A DNA stretch of 64,000 nt from Delftia tsuruhatensis NBRC 16741 (GCF_001571325.1 NZ_BCTO01000010.1:62001-126000), one strand, 5' to 3'. Shown: positions 8,702 through 17,974, counted from the stretch's first letter. Program-made: numbers and translations. The notes: generated by a model not told the origin, from the sequence alone.

Positions 8702-9670
8702 ATGCGCATAGCCATCGTGGGCGAGGCCCTGATCGATTTCACCGCCACGGGCGGCCTGGCCTTCCAGGGCCATGAGGGCGGGGCGCCCGCCAATGGCGCC
8801 ATCGCGGCGGCACGGCTGGGGCAGGCCACGGGCCTTGTCTCGCAGCTCTCGGAGGACCTCTTTGGCGAGCGCCTGTTCGCGCACCTGCAGCGCAACGGCG
8901 TGGACATGCGCCTGGTGCAGCGCTGCAGCGCGCCCAGCACGCTGGCCTTTGTGGAGCGCGGCGAACACACCAACCGCTATGCCTTCTACATGCAGGGCAC
9001 GGCCGACACGCTGTGGGCGCCTGCCGAGCTGCCGAAGTTGCCGGACGAATGCCGCATCCTGCAGTTCGGCTCCATCGCGCTGCTGCATGCGCCGGCGGGG
9101 CCGCGCATCCTGGATCTGGTGGCCGCGCAGCGCGGTCGGCGCCTCATCGTCTTCGACCCCAATGTGCGCCCCACGCTGATCCGCGATGCGCAGGCCTTCC
9201 GGCGCGACTGCCTGGCCTGGCTGGCCCTGGCCGACCTGGTCAAGCTCAGCGACGAGGATGCGGCCTTCATCGCGCCCGGCCAGCCGGTGCTGGAGGCTGC
9301 CGGGAGCTGGCTGTCGCGCGGGCCCAGGGCCGTGGTGCTCACGCAGGGGGCCGAGGGGGCCACCTTGCTGCGCGCAGGCCACGCGCCGCTGTCGGTGAGC
9401 CCGCCTGCAGTGCCGCTGGCGGACACCATCGGCGCGGGCGACACCTTTGGCGCGGCACTGTCCGTGGCGTTGCTCGAGCGCGGCGTGGAGCAGGCGCAGC
9501 AGTTGAAGTCCCTGCCAGATGCCGCGTGGCGCGAGGTGCTGCGCTTTGCGGCCACGGCTGCCGCGCTCAATTGCACGCGCGCCGGCGCCCAGCCGCCCTG
9601 GCGTGCGGAGCTGGATGCCGCGCTTGCGGGCCTGGATGCTGCGCAGGCGCAGCAGCACCACAGGGCGTAG
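8702..9670 (+). CDS. mtlZ: Fructokinase (PfkB family)
   Basis: Phosphorylates fructose to fructose-6-phosphate, completing mannitol catabolism. The 322-residue product begins MRIAIVGEALIDF, has the substrate loop GGAPANGAIAAARLG, and carries PfkB signature 2, DTIGAGDTFGAAL, with the catalytic Asp. The ATG follows the mtlD stop by one base, consistent with translational coupling. Fructose-6-P can pass through Pgi at 391-1935. Some PfkB kinases act on other ketoses, so fructose is assigned from context. Confidence 0.9.
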   Translation: MRIAIVGEALIDFTATGGLAFQGHEGGAPANGAIAAARLGQATGLVSQLSEDLFGERLFAHLQRNGVDMRLVQRCSAPSTLAFVERGEHTNRYAFYMQGTADTLWAPAELPKLPDECRILQFGSIALLHAPAGPRILDLVAAQRGRRLIVFDPNVRPTLIRDAQAFRRDCLAWLALADLVKLSDEDAAFIAPGQPVLEAAGSWLSRGPRAVVLTQGAEGATLLRAGHAPLSVSPPAVPLADTIGAGDTFGAALSVALLERGVEQAQQLKSLPDAAWREVLRFAATAAALNCTRAGAQPPWRAELDAALAGLDAAQAQQHHRA

Positions 9671-9732
9671 CGGCCGCCGGTGTTACCGTGCGCCCTGTGC
9701 CCGTCTCCATCGTCCCTGATTGACCGACTGCC

Positions 9733-10665
9733 ATGCCCAGCACACGCCGCCGCCCGCCGCGCCAGCGCCATCCCGAACTGGAGCGCGACTTTGTCCGCAC
9801 GCCCGCCCTGGGCTATGAAGACGTGGAGGGCAGTGGCCTGGTGCGCTGCCTGGCGCATGGTTTCCCGAGTCCGCTGGTGCGCTGGCATTTCCATGACGAG
9901 TACGAACTGCACCTCATCACCCACACCTCGGGCCGTGCCTTCGTGGGTGACTGGATAAGGCCGTTCGAGCCGGGCCACCTCGTGCTGTGCGGGCCGCGCC
10001 TGCCGCACAACTGGATATCGTTCGACGTGCCCGAGGCCGGCGCGCCCGAACGCGATCTCGTCATCCTGTTCAACCACGATCCCATTGCCCTTGCGGCCGA
10101 GCAGATCCCCGAGATGCGCGAGGTACTGCAGCTGCTGGACCGCGCGCGCCACGGCATCGAGTTCTTCGGCATGGCCGAGGCAGCGCGCGCGCACTGGGAG
10201 GGGGTCCGGGGTGCGCGCGGCATGCGCCGCTTCGCGGCCTTTTGTGATCTGCTGTCCGATCTTTCCGAATGCACGGACTACCGGCTGCTGTCGGCCGTGC
10301 AGATGCAGGGCGTGCAGGCCGAGGCCCAGGTGGACCAGATCAACGAGGTGGTCAACCGCATCATGGCGCGCGTGAACGAGCCGCTGAGCCTGGCGGACGT
10401 GGCGGCCGAACTGGGCATGAGCGAAAGCCGCTTCAGCCGTTTCTTTCGCCGTGCCACAGGCAACAGCTTCACCGACTTTGTCAGCCGCGTGCGCATCAAC
10501 AGTGCCTGCCATCTGCTCATGCAGACCGATTGCTTCATCGCCGATATCTGTTTTCAGGTCGGCTTCAGCAATCTGGCCAACTTCAACCGGCGCTTCCTTG
10601 AAATCAAGGGGATGACGCCCTCGGAATTCCGCAGGCAGGCCGAAAGCCGCTTCGGCGCGGGCTGA
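9733..10665 (+). CDS. mtlR: AraC-family transcriptional regulator of the mannitol operon
   Basis: Likely activator of the mtl operon that senses the polyol. The 310-residue product has an N-terminal cupin-like sensing domain (VRWHFHDEYELHLI, GHLVLCGPRLPHNW, about residues 50-95). Two C-terminal helix-turn-helix motifs follow: PLSLADVAAELGMSESRFSR and ADICFQVGFSNLANFNRRF, ending at the typical KGMTPSEFRR. It lies 62 bases after the fructokinase on the same strand, so it may be the last gene of the operon or have its own weak promoter. The role in mannitol control comes from its position and from MtlR of Pseudomonas. Confidence 0.85.
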   Translation: MPSTRRRPPRQRHPELERDFVRTPALGYEDVEGSGLVRCLAHGFPSPLVRWHFHDEYELHLITHTSGRAFVGDWIRPFEPGHLVLCGPRLPHNWISFDVPEAGAPERDLVILFNHDPIALAAEQIPEMREVLQLLDRARHGIEFFGMAEAARAHWEGVRGARGMRRFAAFCDLLSDLSECTDYRLLSAVQMQGVQAEAQVDQINEVVNRIMARVNEPLSLADVAAELGMSESRFSRFFRRATGNSFTDFVSRVRINSACHLLMQTDCFIADICFQVGFSNLANFNRRFLEIKGMTPSEFRRQAESRFGAG

Positions 10666-10944
10666 GGCGGGCGAGGGACCTGGAATCCGGGAAAGAAGGG
10701 GTGTGGTATTGCGCGCCACATGGGTAGAGCCCTTATTGCCGCGCTGGCACAGATCGATATGCTGGGTTGCGAAAAACACATGTTCCGCATCGGATCCGTG
10801 GCCAGTTTGTGACCACGATCAAGGAATGTGTCTTCCTCTGCGCGCAGGGGCGAAAGCAGGGTTCCTGACGATATCAATCACAGGGGGCCCCATTGTAGAA
10901 TCCGCCGAATTTTGCGCTTTCAACAACAGAACCACGCCCTCGAT
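10666..10944. other. Intergenic gap between mtlR and cytochrome c4
   Basis: This stretch holds no convincing gene. A short minus-strand reading frame crosses it but overlaps mtlR and looks random. A weak TGTGA-N6-TCAAG sequence (10808-10823) resembles half of a CRP/FNR site, but the spacing and second half are poor. The cytochrome promoter presumably lies here. I see no clear terminator for the mtl operon. Confidence 0.4.
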
Positions 10945-11595
10945 ATGAAGTTGCTTGCCTCTTTGCTGACGGCTGCCATTCTTGCTGCAGCCCCCGCCTT
11001 TCCCGCTTTCTCCGCTGGCGAGGCACCTGCTGCCCCGGCTCAGCCGAAGGCGGCCAAGGCCGATCTGGCGAAGGGCGAGGCCAGCTACACCGCCGTCTGC
11101 GCGGCATGCCATGCGGCCGACGGCAATTCGACGGTGCCCATCCAGCCCAAGCTGGCCGGCCAGCATCCCGAGTACCTGGTCAAGCAGTTGCTGGAGTTCA
11201 AGGACGACAAGCGCAAGGACCCGGTGATGAAGGGCTTTGCCAGCATGCTCAGCGAGCCTGACATGAAGAACATCGCCGCCTGGCTGCATGCGCAAAAGCC
11301 CAAGGACGGCTTTGCCAAGGACAAGGACCTGGTGGCCATGGGCGAGCGCATCTACCGTGGTGGCATCCAGGAGCGCAACATCGCCGCCTGCGCAGGCTGC
11401 CACAGCCCCAACGGCGCCGGCATCCCGGCCCAGTACCCGCGTCTGGCCGGCCAGCACGCCGACTACACTACCACCCAGCTCACGGCCTTCCGTGACGGCA
11501 AGCGCGGCAATAGCATTCAGATGACGCAGGTTGCTGCCAAGCTTAACGATCGCGAAATCAAGGCCGTGGCAGACTACATCGCTGGCCTGCGTTGA
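10945..11595 (+). CDS. Di-heme cytochrome c4
   Basis: Periplasmic electron carrier to terminal oxidases. The 216-residue precursor has a signal peptide (MKLLASLLTAAILAAAPAFPAFSAG). The mature protein consists of two class I cytochrome domains, each with a CxxCH heme site (CAACH and CAGCH). Repeated LAGQHPEYLVKQL and LAGQHADYTTTQL segments show the internal duplication typical of c4. The ATG at 10945 lacks a good ribosome site but gives the proper signal peptide. It lies upstream of resB-ccsB, the machinery that attaches its hemes, and ends in a terminator at 11669-11707. Confidence 0.92.
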   Translation: MKLLASLLTAAILAAAPAFPAFSAGEAPAAPAQPKAAKADLAKGEASYTAVCAACHAADGNSTVPIQPKLAGQHPEYLVKQLLEFKDDKRKDPVMKGFASMLSEPDMKNIAAWLHAQKPKDGFAKDKDLVAMGERIYRGGIQERNIAACAGCHSPNGAGIPAQYPRLAGQHADYTTTQLTAFRDGKRGNSIQMTQVAAKLNDREIKAVADYIAGLR

Positions 11596-11668
11596 TGTGC
11601 TCCCGGAACCGATGCGGTTCCCAGGGTAATCACCGGGAACCTATTGCCCTATAGACGCCCCAAGCCAG

Positions 11669-11707
11669 GCGGGTCCATCGCATGAATGCAGATGGTCCCG
11701 CTTTTTT
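11669..11707 (+). terminator. Terminator after cytochrome c4
   Basis: An 11-bp stem with one mismatch (11669-11679 pairs with 11691-11701) closes an 11-nt loop and is followed by six T at 11702-11707. It lies 73 bases after the cytochrome stop and 28 before resB, so resB probably has its own promoter or depends on read-through. Confidence 0.7.
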
Positions 11708-11734
11708 CATTCGGGTTTTGGTTTTTCGCTCTTC

Positions 11735-13918
11735 ATGTCAGACAACTCTTCCGGTGCCGCTCTTGCCTCCCCCCGCCCGCAGGCCGCGCGCGCGATGCTG
11801 GAGCTGCTGGCATCGATGCGCTTTGCGATCTCGCTGCTGACGGTCATCTGCATTGCCTCGGTGATCGGCACCGTGCTCAAGCAGCATGAGCCGGTGGGCA
11901 ACTACGTCAACCAGTTCGGACCGTTCTGGGCCCAGCTGTTTCTTGCGCTCAAGCTCAATGCGGTCTACAGCGCCTGGTGGTTCCTGCTGATCCTGGCCTT
12001 TCTGGTGATCAGCACCTCGCTGTGCGTGGCACGCCATGCGCCCAAGTACCTGGCCGATCTGCGCAATTTCAAGGAAAACGTTCGCGAGCAAAGTCTCAAG
12101 GCCTTCAGCCACCGTGCGCAGAATGTGGTGCCCGGCAGCACCGAGGAAGCCGCCAGGCGCCTGGGCCAGCAGCTGGTGTCGGGCGGCTGGAAGGTGCGGC
12201 TGCAGCAGCGGGACACGGCGGCCGGTCCCGGCACGGGCTGGATGCTGGCGGCCAAGGCGGGCGCGGCCCACAAGCTGGGCTACATCGCCGCCCATGGCGC
12301 CATCGTGCTGATCTGCCTGGGGGGGCTGTTCGACGGTGACCTCATCGTGCGTGCGCAGATGTGGCTGGGAGGCAAAACACCTTATACCGGCGGTGGCCTG
12401 ATCTCCGAGGTGTCCGAGCAGCACCGGCTGAGCGAACGCAACCCCACCTTCCGCGGCAACCTGCTGGTGACCGAGGGCGGCACGGCGGGCACGGCCATCC
12501 TGTCGCAGTCCGATGGCGTGCTGCTGCAGGAGCTGCCCTTTGCGGTGGAGCTCAAGAAGTTCATCGTCGAGTACTACTCCACGGGCATGCCCAAGCTGTT
12601 TGCCAGCGAGGTCGTCATCCACGACAAGGCCACGGGCGAGAAGCTGGAAAAGCGCATCGAGGTCAACCACCCGGCCAGCTACCGCGGCATCGAGATCTAC
12701 CAGTCCAGCTTTGATGACGGCGGCTCGTCGGTGAAGCTGCATGCCGTGCCGCTGGAGGCCGGGACCAAGCCCTTCGATGTCGAAGGCGTGATTGGCGGCT
12801 CCAGCCAGTTCACGCGCAAGCTCGCCGACGGCAAGGACGAGGCGCTGACGCTGGAGTTTGCCGAGCTGCGCACCATCAACGTCGAGAACTTCGGCGGTGC
12901 GGGCGGCGCCAGTGGCAGCGCCACCGATGTGCGCAAGGTGGACCTGAAGCAGGCCATCGACGAGCGCCTGGGCGCGGCCCACAAGACCGTGACCAAGAAG
13001 GAGCTGCGCAACATCGGCCCCAGCATCCGCTACAAGCTGCGCGATGCCGCGGGCCAGGCGCGCGAGTTCCAGAACTACATGCTGCCCGTGGACACGGGCG
13101 ACGGCCAGCGCGTGTTCCTGCTGGGCGTGCGCGACAACCAGGCCGACGCCATGCGCTATCTGCGCATTCCCGCCGACCCCGAAAGCGAAATGGACACCTT
13201 CCTGCGCCTGCGCAGCGCGCTGCAGGATCCCAAACTGCGCGAGCAGGCGGCCCGGGCCTATGTGGCCAAGGCCATCGATTCCTCGCGCTCCGAGCTGAGC
13301 GGTGCGCTGGCGCAGTCGGCCACCAAGGCGCTGGAGCTGTTCGCGGGACAGACCGACAAGAAGGGTCCCGATGGCAAGCCGCTGGGCGGGCTGCAGGCCA
13401 TCTCCGATTTCATGGAAAGCAATGTGCCCGCGGCCGAGCGTGAACGCGCGGGCGAGGTGCTGGTGCGCATTCTCAATGGCGTGCTGTTCGAGATGGCCCA
13501 GATCGTGCGGGCCCAGGCCGGCCAGGCACCGCTGGAGCCCAGCGAGCAGACGCAGTCCTTCATGACACAGGCCGTGTTCTCGCTCAGCGACGCGCAGTTC
13601 TACCCCGTGCCCATGGTCTTCATGCTGCAGGACTTCAAGCAGGTGCAGGCCAGCGTGTTCCAGGTGGCGCGTGCGCCGGGCAAGAACGTGGTGTATCTGG
13701 GCTGCCTGTTCCTCATCATCGGCGTGTTCTGCATGCTGTACGTGCGCGACCGCCGCATCTGGATCTGGCTCACGCCCCGCGATGGTCAAAGCCATGCCGA
13801 AATGGCCTTGTCCACCAATCGCAAAACGCTCGATGGTGATAGAGAATTCGCCATGCTGGCCGGCAAGCTGATAGGCGCCGAGCCCATCCACAAGAAACCC
13901 CCCGGAGGTTCCGCATGA
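11735..13918 (+). CDS. resB: Cytochrome c biogenesis protein ResB (System II)
   Basis: Part of the CcsBA heme transporter/ligase that attaches heme to apocytochromes c at the periplasmic face. The 727-residue product has N-terminal membrane helices (FAISLLTVICIASVIGTVL; WWFLLILAFLVISTSLCV), a third near residue 185 (GAIVLICLGGLFDGD), a large periplasmic domain, and a final helix (NVVYLGCLFLIIGVFCMLYV). Family hallmarks are VGNYVNQFGPFW and HPASYRGIEIYQSSFDDGG. The stop overlaps the ccsB start (ATGA at 13915-13918). Using System II rather than Ccm is usual for beta-proteobacteria. Confidence 0.93.
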   Translation: MSDNSSGAALASPRPQAARAMLELLASMRFAISLLTVICIASVIGTVLKQHEPVGNYVNQFGPFWAQLFLALKLNAVYSAWWFLLILAFLVISTSLCVARHAPKYLADLRNFKENVREQSLKAFSHRAQNVVPGSTEEAARRLGQQLVSGGWKVRLQQRDTAAGPGTGWMLAAKAGAAHKLGYIAAHGAIVLICLGGLFDGDLIVRAQMWLGGKTPYTGGGLISEVSEQHRLSERNPTFRGNLLVTEGGTAGTAILSQSDGVLLQELPFAVELKKFIVEYYSTGMPKLFASEVVIHDKATGEKLEKRIEVNHPASYRGIEIYQSSFDDGGSSVKLHAVPLEAGTKPFDVEGVIGGSSQFTRKLADGKDEALTLEFAELRTINVENFGGAGGASGSATDVRKVDLKQAIDERLGAAHKTVTKKELRNIGPSIRYKLRDAAGQAREFQNYMLPVDTGDGQRVFLLGVRDNQADAMRYLRIPADPESEMDTFLRLRSALQDPKLREQAARAYVAKAIDSSRSELSGALAQSATKALELFAGQTDKKGPDGKPLGGLQAISDFMESNVPAAERERAGEVLVRILNGVLFEMAQIVRAQAGQAPLEPSEQTQSFMTQAVFSLSDAQFYPVPMVFMLQDFKQVQASVFQVARAPGKNVVYLGCLFLIIGVFCMLYVRDRRIWIWLTPRDGQSHAEMALSTNRKTLDGDREFAMLAGKLIGAEPIHKKPPGGSA

Positions 13919-15252
13919 ACACCGCCACCACGACGACTTTGACGCTCAACGAGGGCTTCTTCGCCCGCCGCAACTGGTTCGACTGGGTGTTTGCGGCCCT
14001 CGTGGCGGCGGGGCTGCTCTATGCGCTGCAGCGCTATGGCGAGTACATGGACGTCTACGAGAAGTGCATCCTGGTCGGCACCATTCCCGCGGCCATCTGG
14101 CTGGGCTGGTTCTGGCGCTCGCTGCGGGCGCTGATGCTGGTGGTGGCCGGGCTGTCGCTGCTGGCCATTGCGCTGTACCAGGGGCCGGAGGGGGCGCAGC
14201 TGGCGCGCTCGGACACGGTGTTCGGCCTCAAGTACTTCCTGTCCAGCCAGTCGGCCATCCTCTGGATGAGCATGGTGTTCTTCATCAGCACCGTCTTCTA
14301 CTGGATCGGCATGTTTGCGCGGGGCGAGGGCACGGCGCTGTCGCTGCTGGGCTCGCGCCTGGCCTGGCTGGCCGTGACGCTGGCGCTGGTGGGCACCATG
14401 GTGCGCTGGTACGAGAGCTATCTGATCGGCCCTGACGTGGGGCACATCCCGGTCAGCAACCTCTATGAAGTGTTCGTCATGTTCTGCTGGATGACGGCGC
14501 TGTTCTATCTGTACTACGAACAGCACTACGACACGCGCGCCCTGGGTGGCTTCGTGATGCTGGTGGTCAGCGCGGCCGTGGGCTTTTTGCTGTGGTACAC
14601 GCTGGTGCGCGAGGCGCACGAGATCCAGCCCCTGGTGCCGGCGCTCAAGAGCTGGTGGATGAAGCTGCATGTGCCGGCCAACTTCATCGGCTACGGCACC
14701 TTCGCGCTGGCTGCCATGGTCTCCTTCGCCTACCTCATCAAGCAGCAGGCCACGGAGACGCGCTGGTACAAGCTCGCCCCGCTGTGGATGCTGGGCGTGG
14801 TGCTGTGCTTCGAGCCCATCGTTTTCCGCAAGGGTGCGACCGACAACGGCGGCAGCTACTGGATGGTGTACTTCGGCGTCTCGGCGCTGATCGTGGCCGG
14901 CATCCTGCTGGCGCGCAAGCGCATCGCCGAGCGGCTGCCCAGCTTCGAGCTGCTGGACGATGTGATGTACAAGTCCATCGCCGTGGGCTTTGCCTTCTTC
15001 ACCATCGCCACCGTGCTGGGCGCGCTGTGGGCGGCCGAGGCCTGGGGCGGCTACTGGAGCTGGGATCCCAAGGAAACCTGGGCGCTGATCGTCTGGCTCA
15101 ACTACGCGGCCTGGCTGCACATGCGCCTGGTCAAGGGCCTGCGCGGCACCGTGTCCGCCTGGTGGGCGCTGGGCGGGCTGGCCATCACCACCTTCGCCTT
15201 CCTGGGCGTGAACATGTTCCTGTCGGGACTGCACAGCTACGGCGAGCTGTGA
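13915..15252 (+). CDS. ccsB: Cytochrome c biogenesis protein CcsB/ResC (heme handling)
   Basis: Multi-spanning inner-membrane protein that presents heme to apocytochrome c with ResB. The 445-residue product carries the tryptophan-rich WWD motif WGGYWSWDPKETW near the C-terminus, with conserved His residues on either side (KLHVPANFIGYG; WLHMRLV). An N-terminal extension with several helices precedes the conserved core, which begins near HIPVSNLYEVFVMF. It starts at an ATG overlapping the resB stop, after a GGAGG ribosome site. A strong terminator follows. Confidence 0.93.
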   Translation: MNTATTTTLTLNEGFFARRNWFDWVFAALVAAGLLYALQRYGEYMDVYEKCILVGTIPAAIWLGWFWRSLRALMLVVAGLSLLAIALYQGPEGAQLARSDTVFGLKYFLSSQSAILWMSMVFFISTVFYWIGMFARGEGTALSLLGSRLAWLAVTLALVGTMVRWYESYLIGPDVGHIPVSNLYEVFVMFCWMTALFYLYYEQHYDTRALGGFVMLVVSAAVGFLLWYTLVREAHEIQPLVPALKSWWMKLHVPANFIGYGTFALAAMVSFAYLIKQQATETRWYKLAPLWMLGVVLCFEPIVFRKGATDNGGSYWMVYFGVSALIVAGILLARKRIAERLPSFELLDDVMYKSIAVGFAFFTIATVLGALWAAEAWGGYWSWDPKETWALIVWLNYAAWLHMRLVKGLRGTVSAWWALGGLAITTFAFLGVNMFLSGLHSYGEL

Positions 15253-15281
15253 TCCGCTGCTGATTCGGACCGCCGCCGAAT

Positions 15282-15319
15282 AAAGGGCTGCATGCGCCGG
15301 CGCGCATGCAGCCCTTTTT
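15282..15319 (+). terminator. Terminator after resB-ccsB
   Basis: A perfect 13-bp stem (15285-15297 with 15302-15314), a CGGC loop and a run of five T. It sits 30 bases after the ccsB stop and closes the cytochrome assembly operon. Confidence 0.9.
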
Positions 15320-15444
15320 GTATCCGGCTCTTTTTCATGGCAGTTGAGGCTGGGGCGTAGCATGGAACTTGCGCGGGCCTGCAAGGCTCCCAATCGTCAT
15401 GCCGCCCGGCACCCCTGCCGCAGCAGGCACTTTCGGAGATTCCC

Positions 15445-16425
15445 ATGCTGATCCGCTCCCACGACAACGGCTTCCAACATCCGCAAGGCAGCGAAATCAC
15501 GCCCCGGGCGAGCTACCTGCAGCGCCGGGCCTGGCTGCAGTACCTGGCCGCAGGTTCGGCCGGTGCCGCCTTGCCGGGCTGGGCGGCAGGCGTGCAGCGC
15601 CCCGGCAAGCTGGCGGCGCTGGCTTCCGTGCCTTCGCAGGTGCCGGGTGCGAACTCCATGGAGCGCGTCACAGCCTATGCCGATGCGTCGCAGTACAACA
15701 ACTTCTACGAATTCGGCCTGGACAAGGACGATCCTGCCAAGAACGCCCATACGCTCAAGACGCGGCCGTGGACAGTGAAGATCGAAGGCCTGGTCCAGCA
15801 GCCGCAGACACTGGACCTGGATGCGCTGCTCAAGCTCGCACCGCTGGAAGAGCGCATCTACCGGCTGCGCTGCGTGGAAGGCTGGTCCATGGTGATTCCC
15901 TGGGTCGGCTATTCCCTGGCCGAGCTGCTGCGCAAGGTGCAGCCGCTGGGCAGTGCCAAGTACGTGGAATTCGTGACCCTGGCCGACAAGGCGCAGATGC
16001 CGGGCCTGCGCAGCGGCGTGCTGGACTGGCCTTACACCGAGGGGCTGCGCCTTGATGAAGCCATGCACCCGCTGACGCTGCTGGCCTTCGGCATGTATGG
16101 CGAAGTGCTGCCCAACCAGAATGGCGCGCCCGTGCGGCTGGTCGTGCCGTGGAAATACGGCTTCAAGAGCGCCAAGAGCATCGTTGCCATCCGCCTGACC
16201 GACAAGGAGCCGGGCACGGCCTGGAACAAGGCGGCGCGCAACGAGTACGGCTTTTATTCCAATGTGAATCCGGACGTGCCGCACCCGCGCTGGAGCCAGG
16301 CCACGGAGCGGCGCATTGGCGAGGATGGCCTGTTCGCCAAGAAGCGCAAGACGCTGCTGTTCAACGGCTACGAAGCCCAGGTCGGCCAGCTCTACACGGG
16401 CATGGATCTGAAGAAGTTCTATTGA
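15445..16425 (+). CDS. msrP: Methionine sulfoxide reductase catalytic subunit MsrP (YedY)
   Basis: Molybdopterin enzyme that repairs oxidised methionines in periplasmic proteins. The 326-residue precursor has a Tat-type signal, with [14 protein letters not shown] preceding a hydrophobic stretch, so it is exported folded, probably by the TatABC encoded at 51111-52844. The Mo-binding Cys lies in [15 protein letters not shown], and [13 protein letters not shown] and [17 protein letters not shown] are further family landmarks. The Tat motif is less canonical than usual (second residue pair RR-A). The electron donor MsrQ is encoded 13 bases downstream. Confidence 0.95.
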   Translation: MLIRSHDNGFQHPQGSEITPRASYLQRRAWLQYLAAGSAGAALPGWAAGVQRPGKLAALASVPSQVPGANSMERVTAYADASQYNNFYEFGLDKDDPAKNAHTLKTRPWTVKIEGLVQQPQTLDLDALLKLAPLEERIYRLRCVEGWSMVIPWVGYSLAELLRKVQPLGSAKYVEFVTLADKAQMPGLRSGVLDWPYTEGLRLDEAMHPLTLLAFGMYGEVLPNQNGAPVRLVVPWKYGFKSAKSIVAIRLTDKEPGTAWNKAARNEYGFYSNVNPDVPHPRWSQATERRIGEDGLFAKKRKTLLFNGYEAQVGQLYTGMDLKKFY

Positions 16426-16438
16426 TGCGGCCCATGCA

Positions 16439-17059
16439 ATGACGGTGTTACAGCGCCTTTTGCTGCACCGGGCGGCCAAGCCGCTGGTGTTTCTTGTGTG
16501 CCTGCTGCCGTTTGCGTGGCTGCTGGCCGGAGCCATCCTGAACACTCTCGGCGCCAATCCGGCCGAGGCCCTGCTGCGCTCCACGGGGGACTGGACGCTG
16601 CGCTTTCTGTGCGTGGTGCTGGCCGTGACACCGCTGCGCCAGGCGCTGGGGCTGACGGCGCTGGCGCGCTTTCGGCGCATGCTGGGCCTGTATGTGTTCT
16701 TCTACGCCGTGCTGCACCTGCTGTGCTATGCGTGGTTCGACATGGGGCTGGACTGGGGCGAGATCGTGCTCGACATCCCAAAGCGCCCGTTCATCCTCGT
16801 GGGCTTTGCGGCCCTGCTCTTGCTGACCGCGCTTGCCGCCACATCGCCGCACCGTGTGCTCCGGGCCATGGGCGCAAAGCGCTGGCAATGGCTGCACCGC
16901 TGCATTTATGCGGTGGCGCCGCTGGCCCTGCTGCATTTCTTCTGGATGCGCGCGGGCAAGAACAACTTCGCCGAGGTCGGCGTATACGCCGCCATTCTTG
17001 CGCTGCTGCTGGGCTGGCGTGTGGCCCATGCACTGCGCCGCCGGCGCGCCAGAAGCTAG
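16439..17059 (+). CDS. msrQ: Heme-binding membrane subunit MsrQ (YedZ)
   Basis: Inner-membrane b-type cytochrome that passes electrons from the quinone pool or a flavin reductase to MsrP. The 206-residue product has about six helices of the ferric reductase-like fold. Heme-ligand His candidates lie in FYAVLHLLCYAWFD and QWLHRCIYAVAPLALLHFFW. It begins 13 bases after msrP. Its stop codon TAG shares the tetranucleotide CTAG (17056-17059) with the stop of the convergent metallo-beta-lactamase gene. Confidence 0.93.
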   Translation: MTVLQRLLLHRAAKPLVFLVCLLPFAWLLAGAILNTLGANPAEALLRSTGDWTLRFLCVVLAVTPLRQALGLTALARFRRMLGLYVFFYAVLHLLCYAWFDMGLDWGEIVLDIPKRPFILVGFAALLLLTALAATSPHRVLRAMGAKRWQWLHRCIYAVAPLALLHFFWMRAGKNNFAEVGVYAAILALLLGWRVAHALRRRRARS

Positions 17060-17883
17060 CCGGCGACGGCGCGCAGGGCAGGGCGCAGCTGGCGGGTGAC
17101 GGGGTCGATGTCCGCCATGGGCAACTGGTAGTTGCGCTGGTCGAACAGATCAATGCCGCACTGCAGGCCTTCCAGCCAGTTGAACAGGTCGGCAATCGCC
17201 TTGGCGCCCATGATGGGCGCGCCGTGCTGGGGCACGATCATGTCGATGGGCAGCTGGCGCGCCATCTGCACCCACAGCCGCAGGATCTTGTTGGAGACCA
17301 TGTAGCGGCGGTGAAAGCCTTCCATGCGCGCGATGTGCGGCACCAGATCGGTCACCGGCACCTGTGCCTCGATGCCGTTCATCAGGGACACGCCCAGGTC
17401 GCCCGTAAACAGGATGCGGCTGACGGGATCGTAGAAGTGGAAGTTGCCCTCGGCATGCAGGAAGTGGGCGGGCAGCAGGTGCAGCTCATGGCGGCCCAGC
17501 GGCAGCCGGCCGCCGGCGTCCGGCACGCCGATCACGCGGTTCTCGGTCTTGCCGACCTTGGTGAAGTGGGGCGCAAAGCGCTCCCAGATGCGCGAGATCA
17601 CCAACTGGGCCTTGGTGCTGGTCATCCAGCGATCCAGCGAGGCAATGATGTCGGGATCGGCGTGGGAGGCAATCAGATAGGAAAGCTTGTGCGGCGCGAA
17701 ATGCCGAGACATGCCCATGAACAGCTCGTTGAACGCGAGATTGCCGCCCGGATCGATGATGGCGCCCGTGTCGTCATCGACGATGAGGAACTGGTTGGCC
17801 TGGATGGCCTGTCCATCTTCCTCGATGAGGTCGGTGAACATCAGGCAGGCGTGGTTTTTGTCTCGGTAAAGCTCTACGGGCAT
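17056..17883 (-). CDS. Oxygen-binding di-iron (ODP-type) metallo-beta-lactamase fold protein
   Basis: A 275-residue cytoplasmic protein of the di-iron metallo-beta-lactamase branch related to flavodiiron proteins and ODP oxygen sensors. Metal-site landmarks are ASHADPDIIASLDRW (HxDPD in place of the usual HxHxDH), HFLHAEGNFHFYDP, LFTGDLG and IVPQHGAPIMG. The protein lacks the flavodoxin domain, so it is not a complete oxygen reductase; a role in sensing or reducing O2 or NO is inferred from the fold. It is convergent with msrQ and shares the CTAG stop tetranucleotide. The start ATG at 17883 gives MPVELYRDKNHACLMF, typical of the family. Confidence 0.82.
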   Translation of the reverse strand: MPVELYRDKNHACLMFTDLIEEDGQAIQANQFLIVDDDTGAIIDPGGNLAFNELFMGMSRHFAPHKLSYLIASHADPDIIASLDRWMTSTKAQLVISRIWERFAPHFTKVGKTENRVIGVPDAGGRLPLGRHELHLLPAHFLHAEGNFHFYDPVSRILFTGDLGVSLMNGIEAQVPVTDLVPHIARMEGFHRRYMVSNKILRLWVQMARQLPIDMIVPQHGAPIMGAKAIADLFNWLEGLQCGIDLFDQRNYQLPMADIDPVTRQLRPALRAVAG

Positions 17884-17974
17884 GGCGGGTTGTCGAGGGA
17901 CAAGATGCGGTCACTCTAAGCGCCATGCCATGCAGCGGGGTTGACGTGCATCAAGCCGCAGTGCGGCTGCCGCG

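Noticed and set aside
10807..10823. CRP/FNR-like site before cytochrome c4
   Set aside because: TGTGA-N6-TCAAG has a poor second half, and as an FNR site the spacing is wrong.
10554..10877. A 107-codon minus-strand frame in the gap before cytochrome c4
   Set aside because: It overlaps the end of mtlR, lacks a ribosome site and shows no domain.
17056..17883. Flavodiiron protein (NO/O2 reductase)
   Set aside because: The protein ends after the metallo-beta-lactamase domain; no flavodoxin domain follows.
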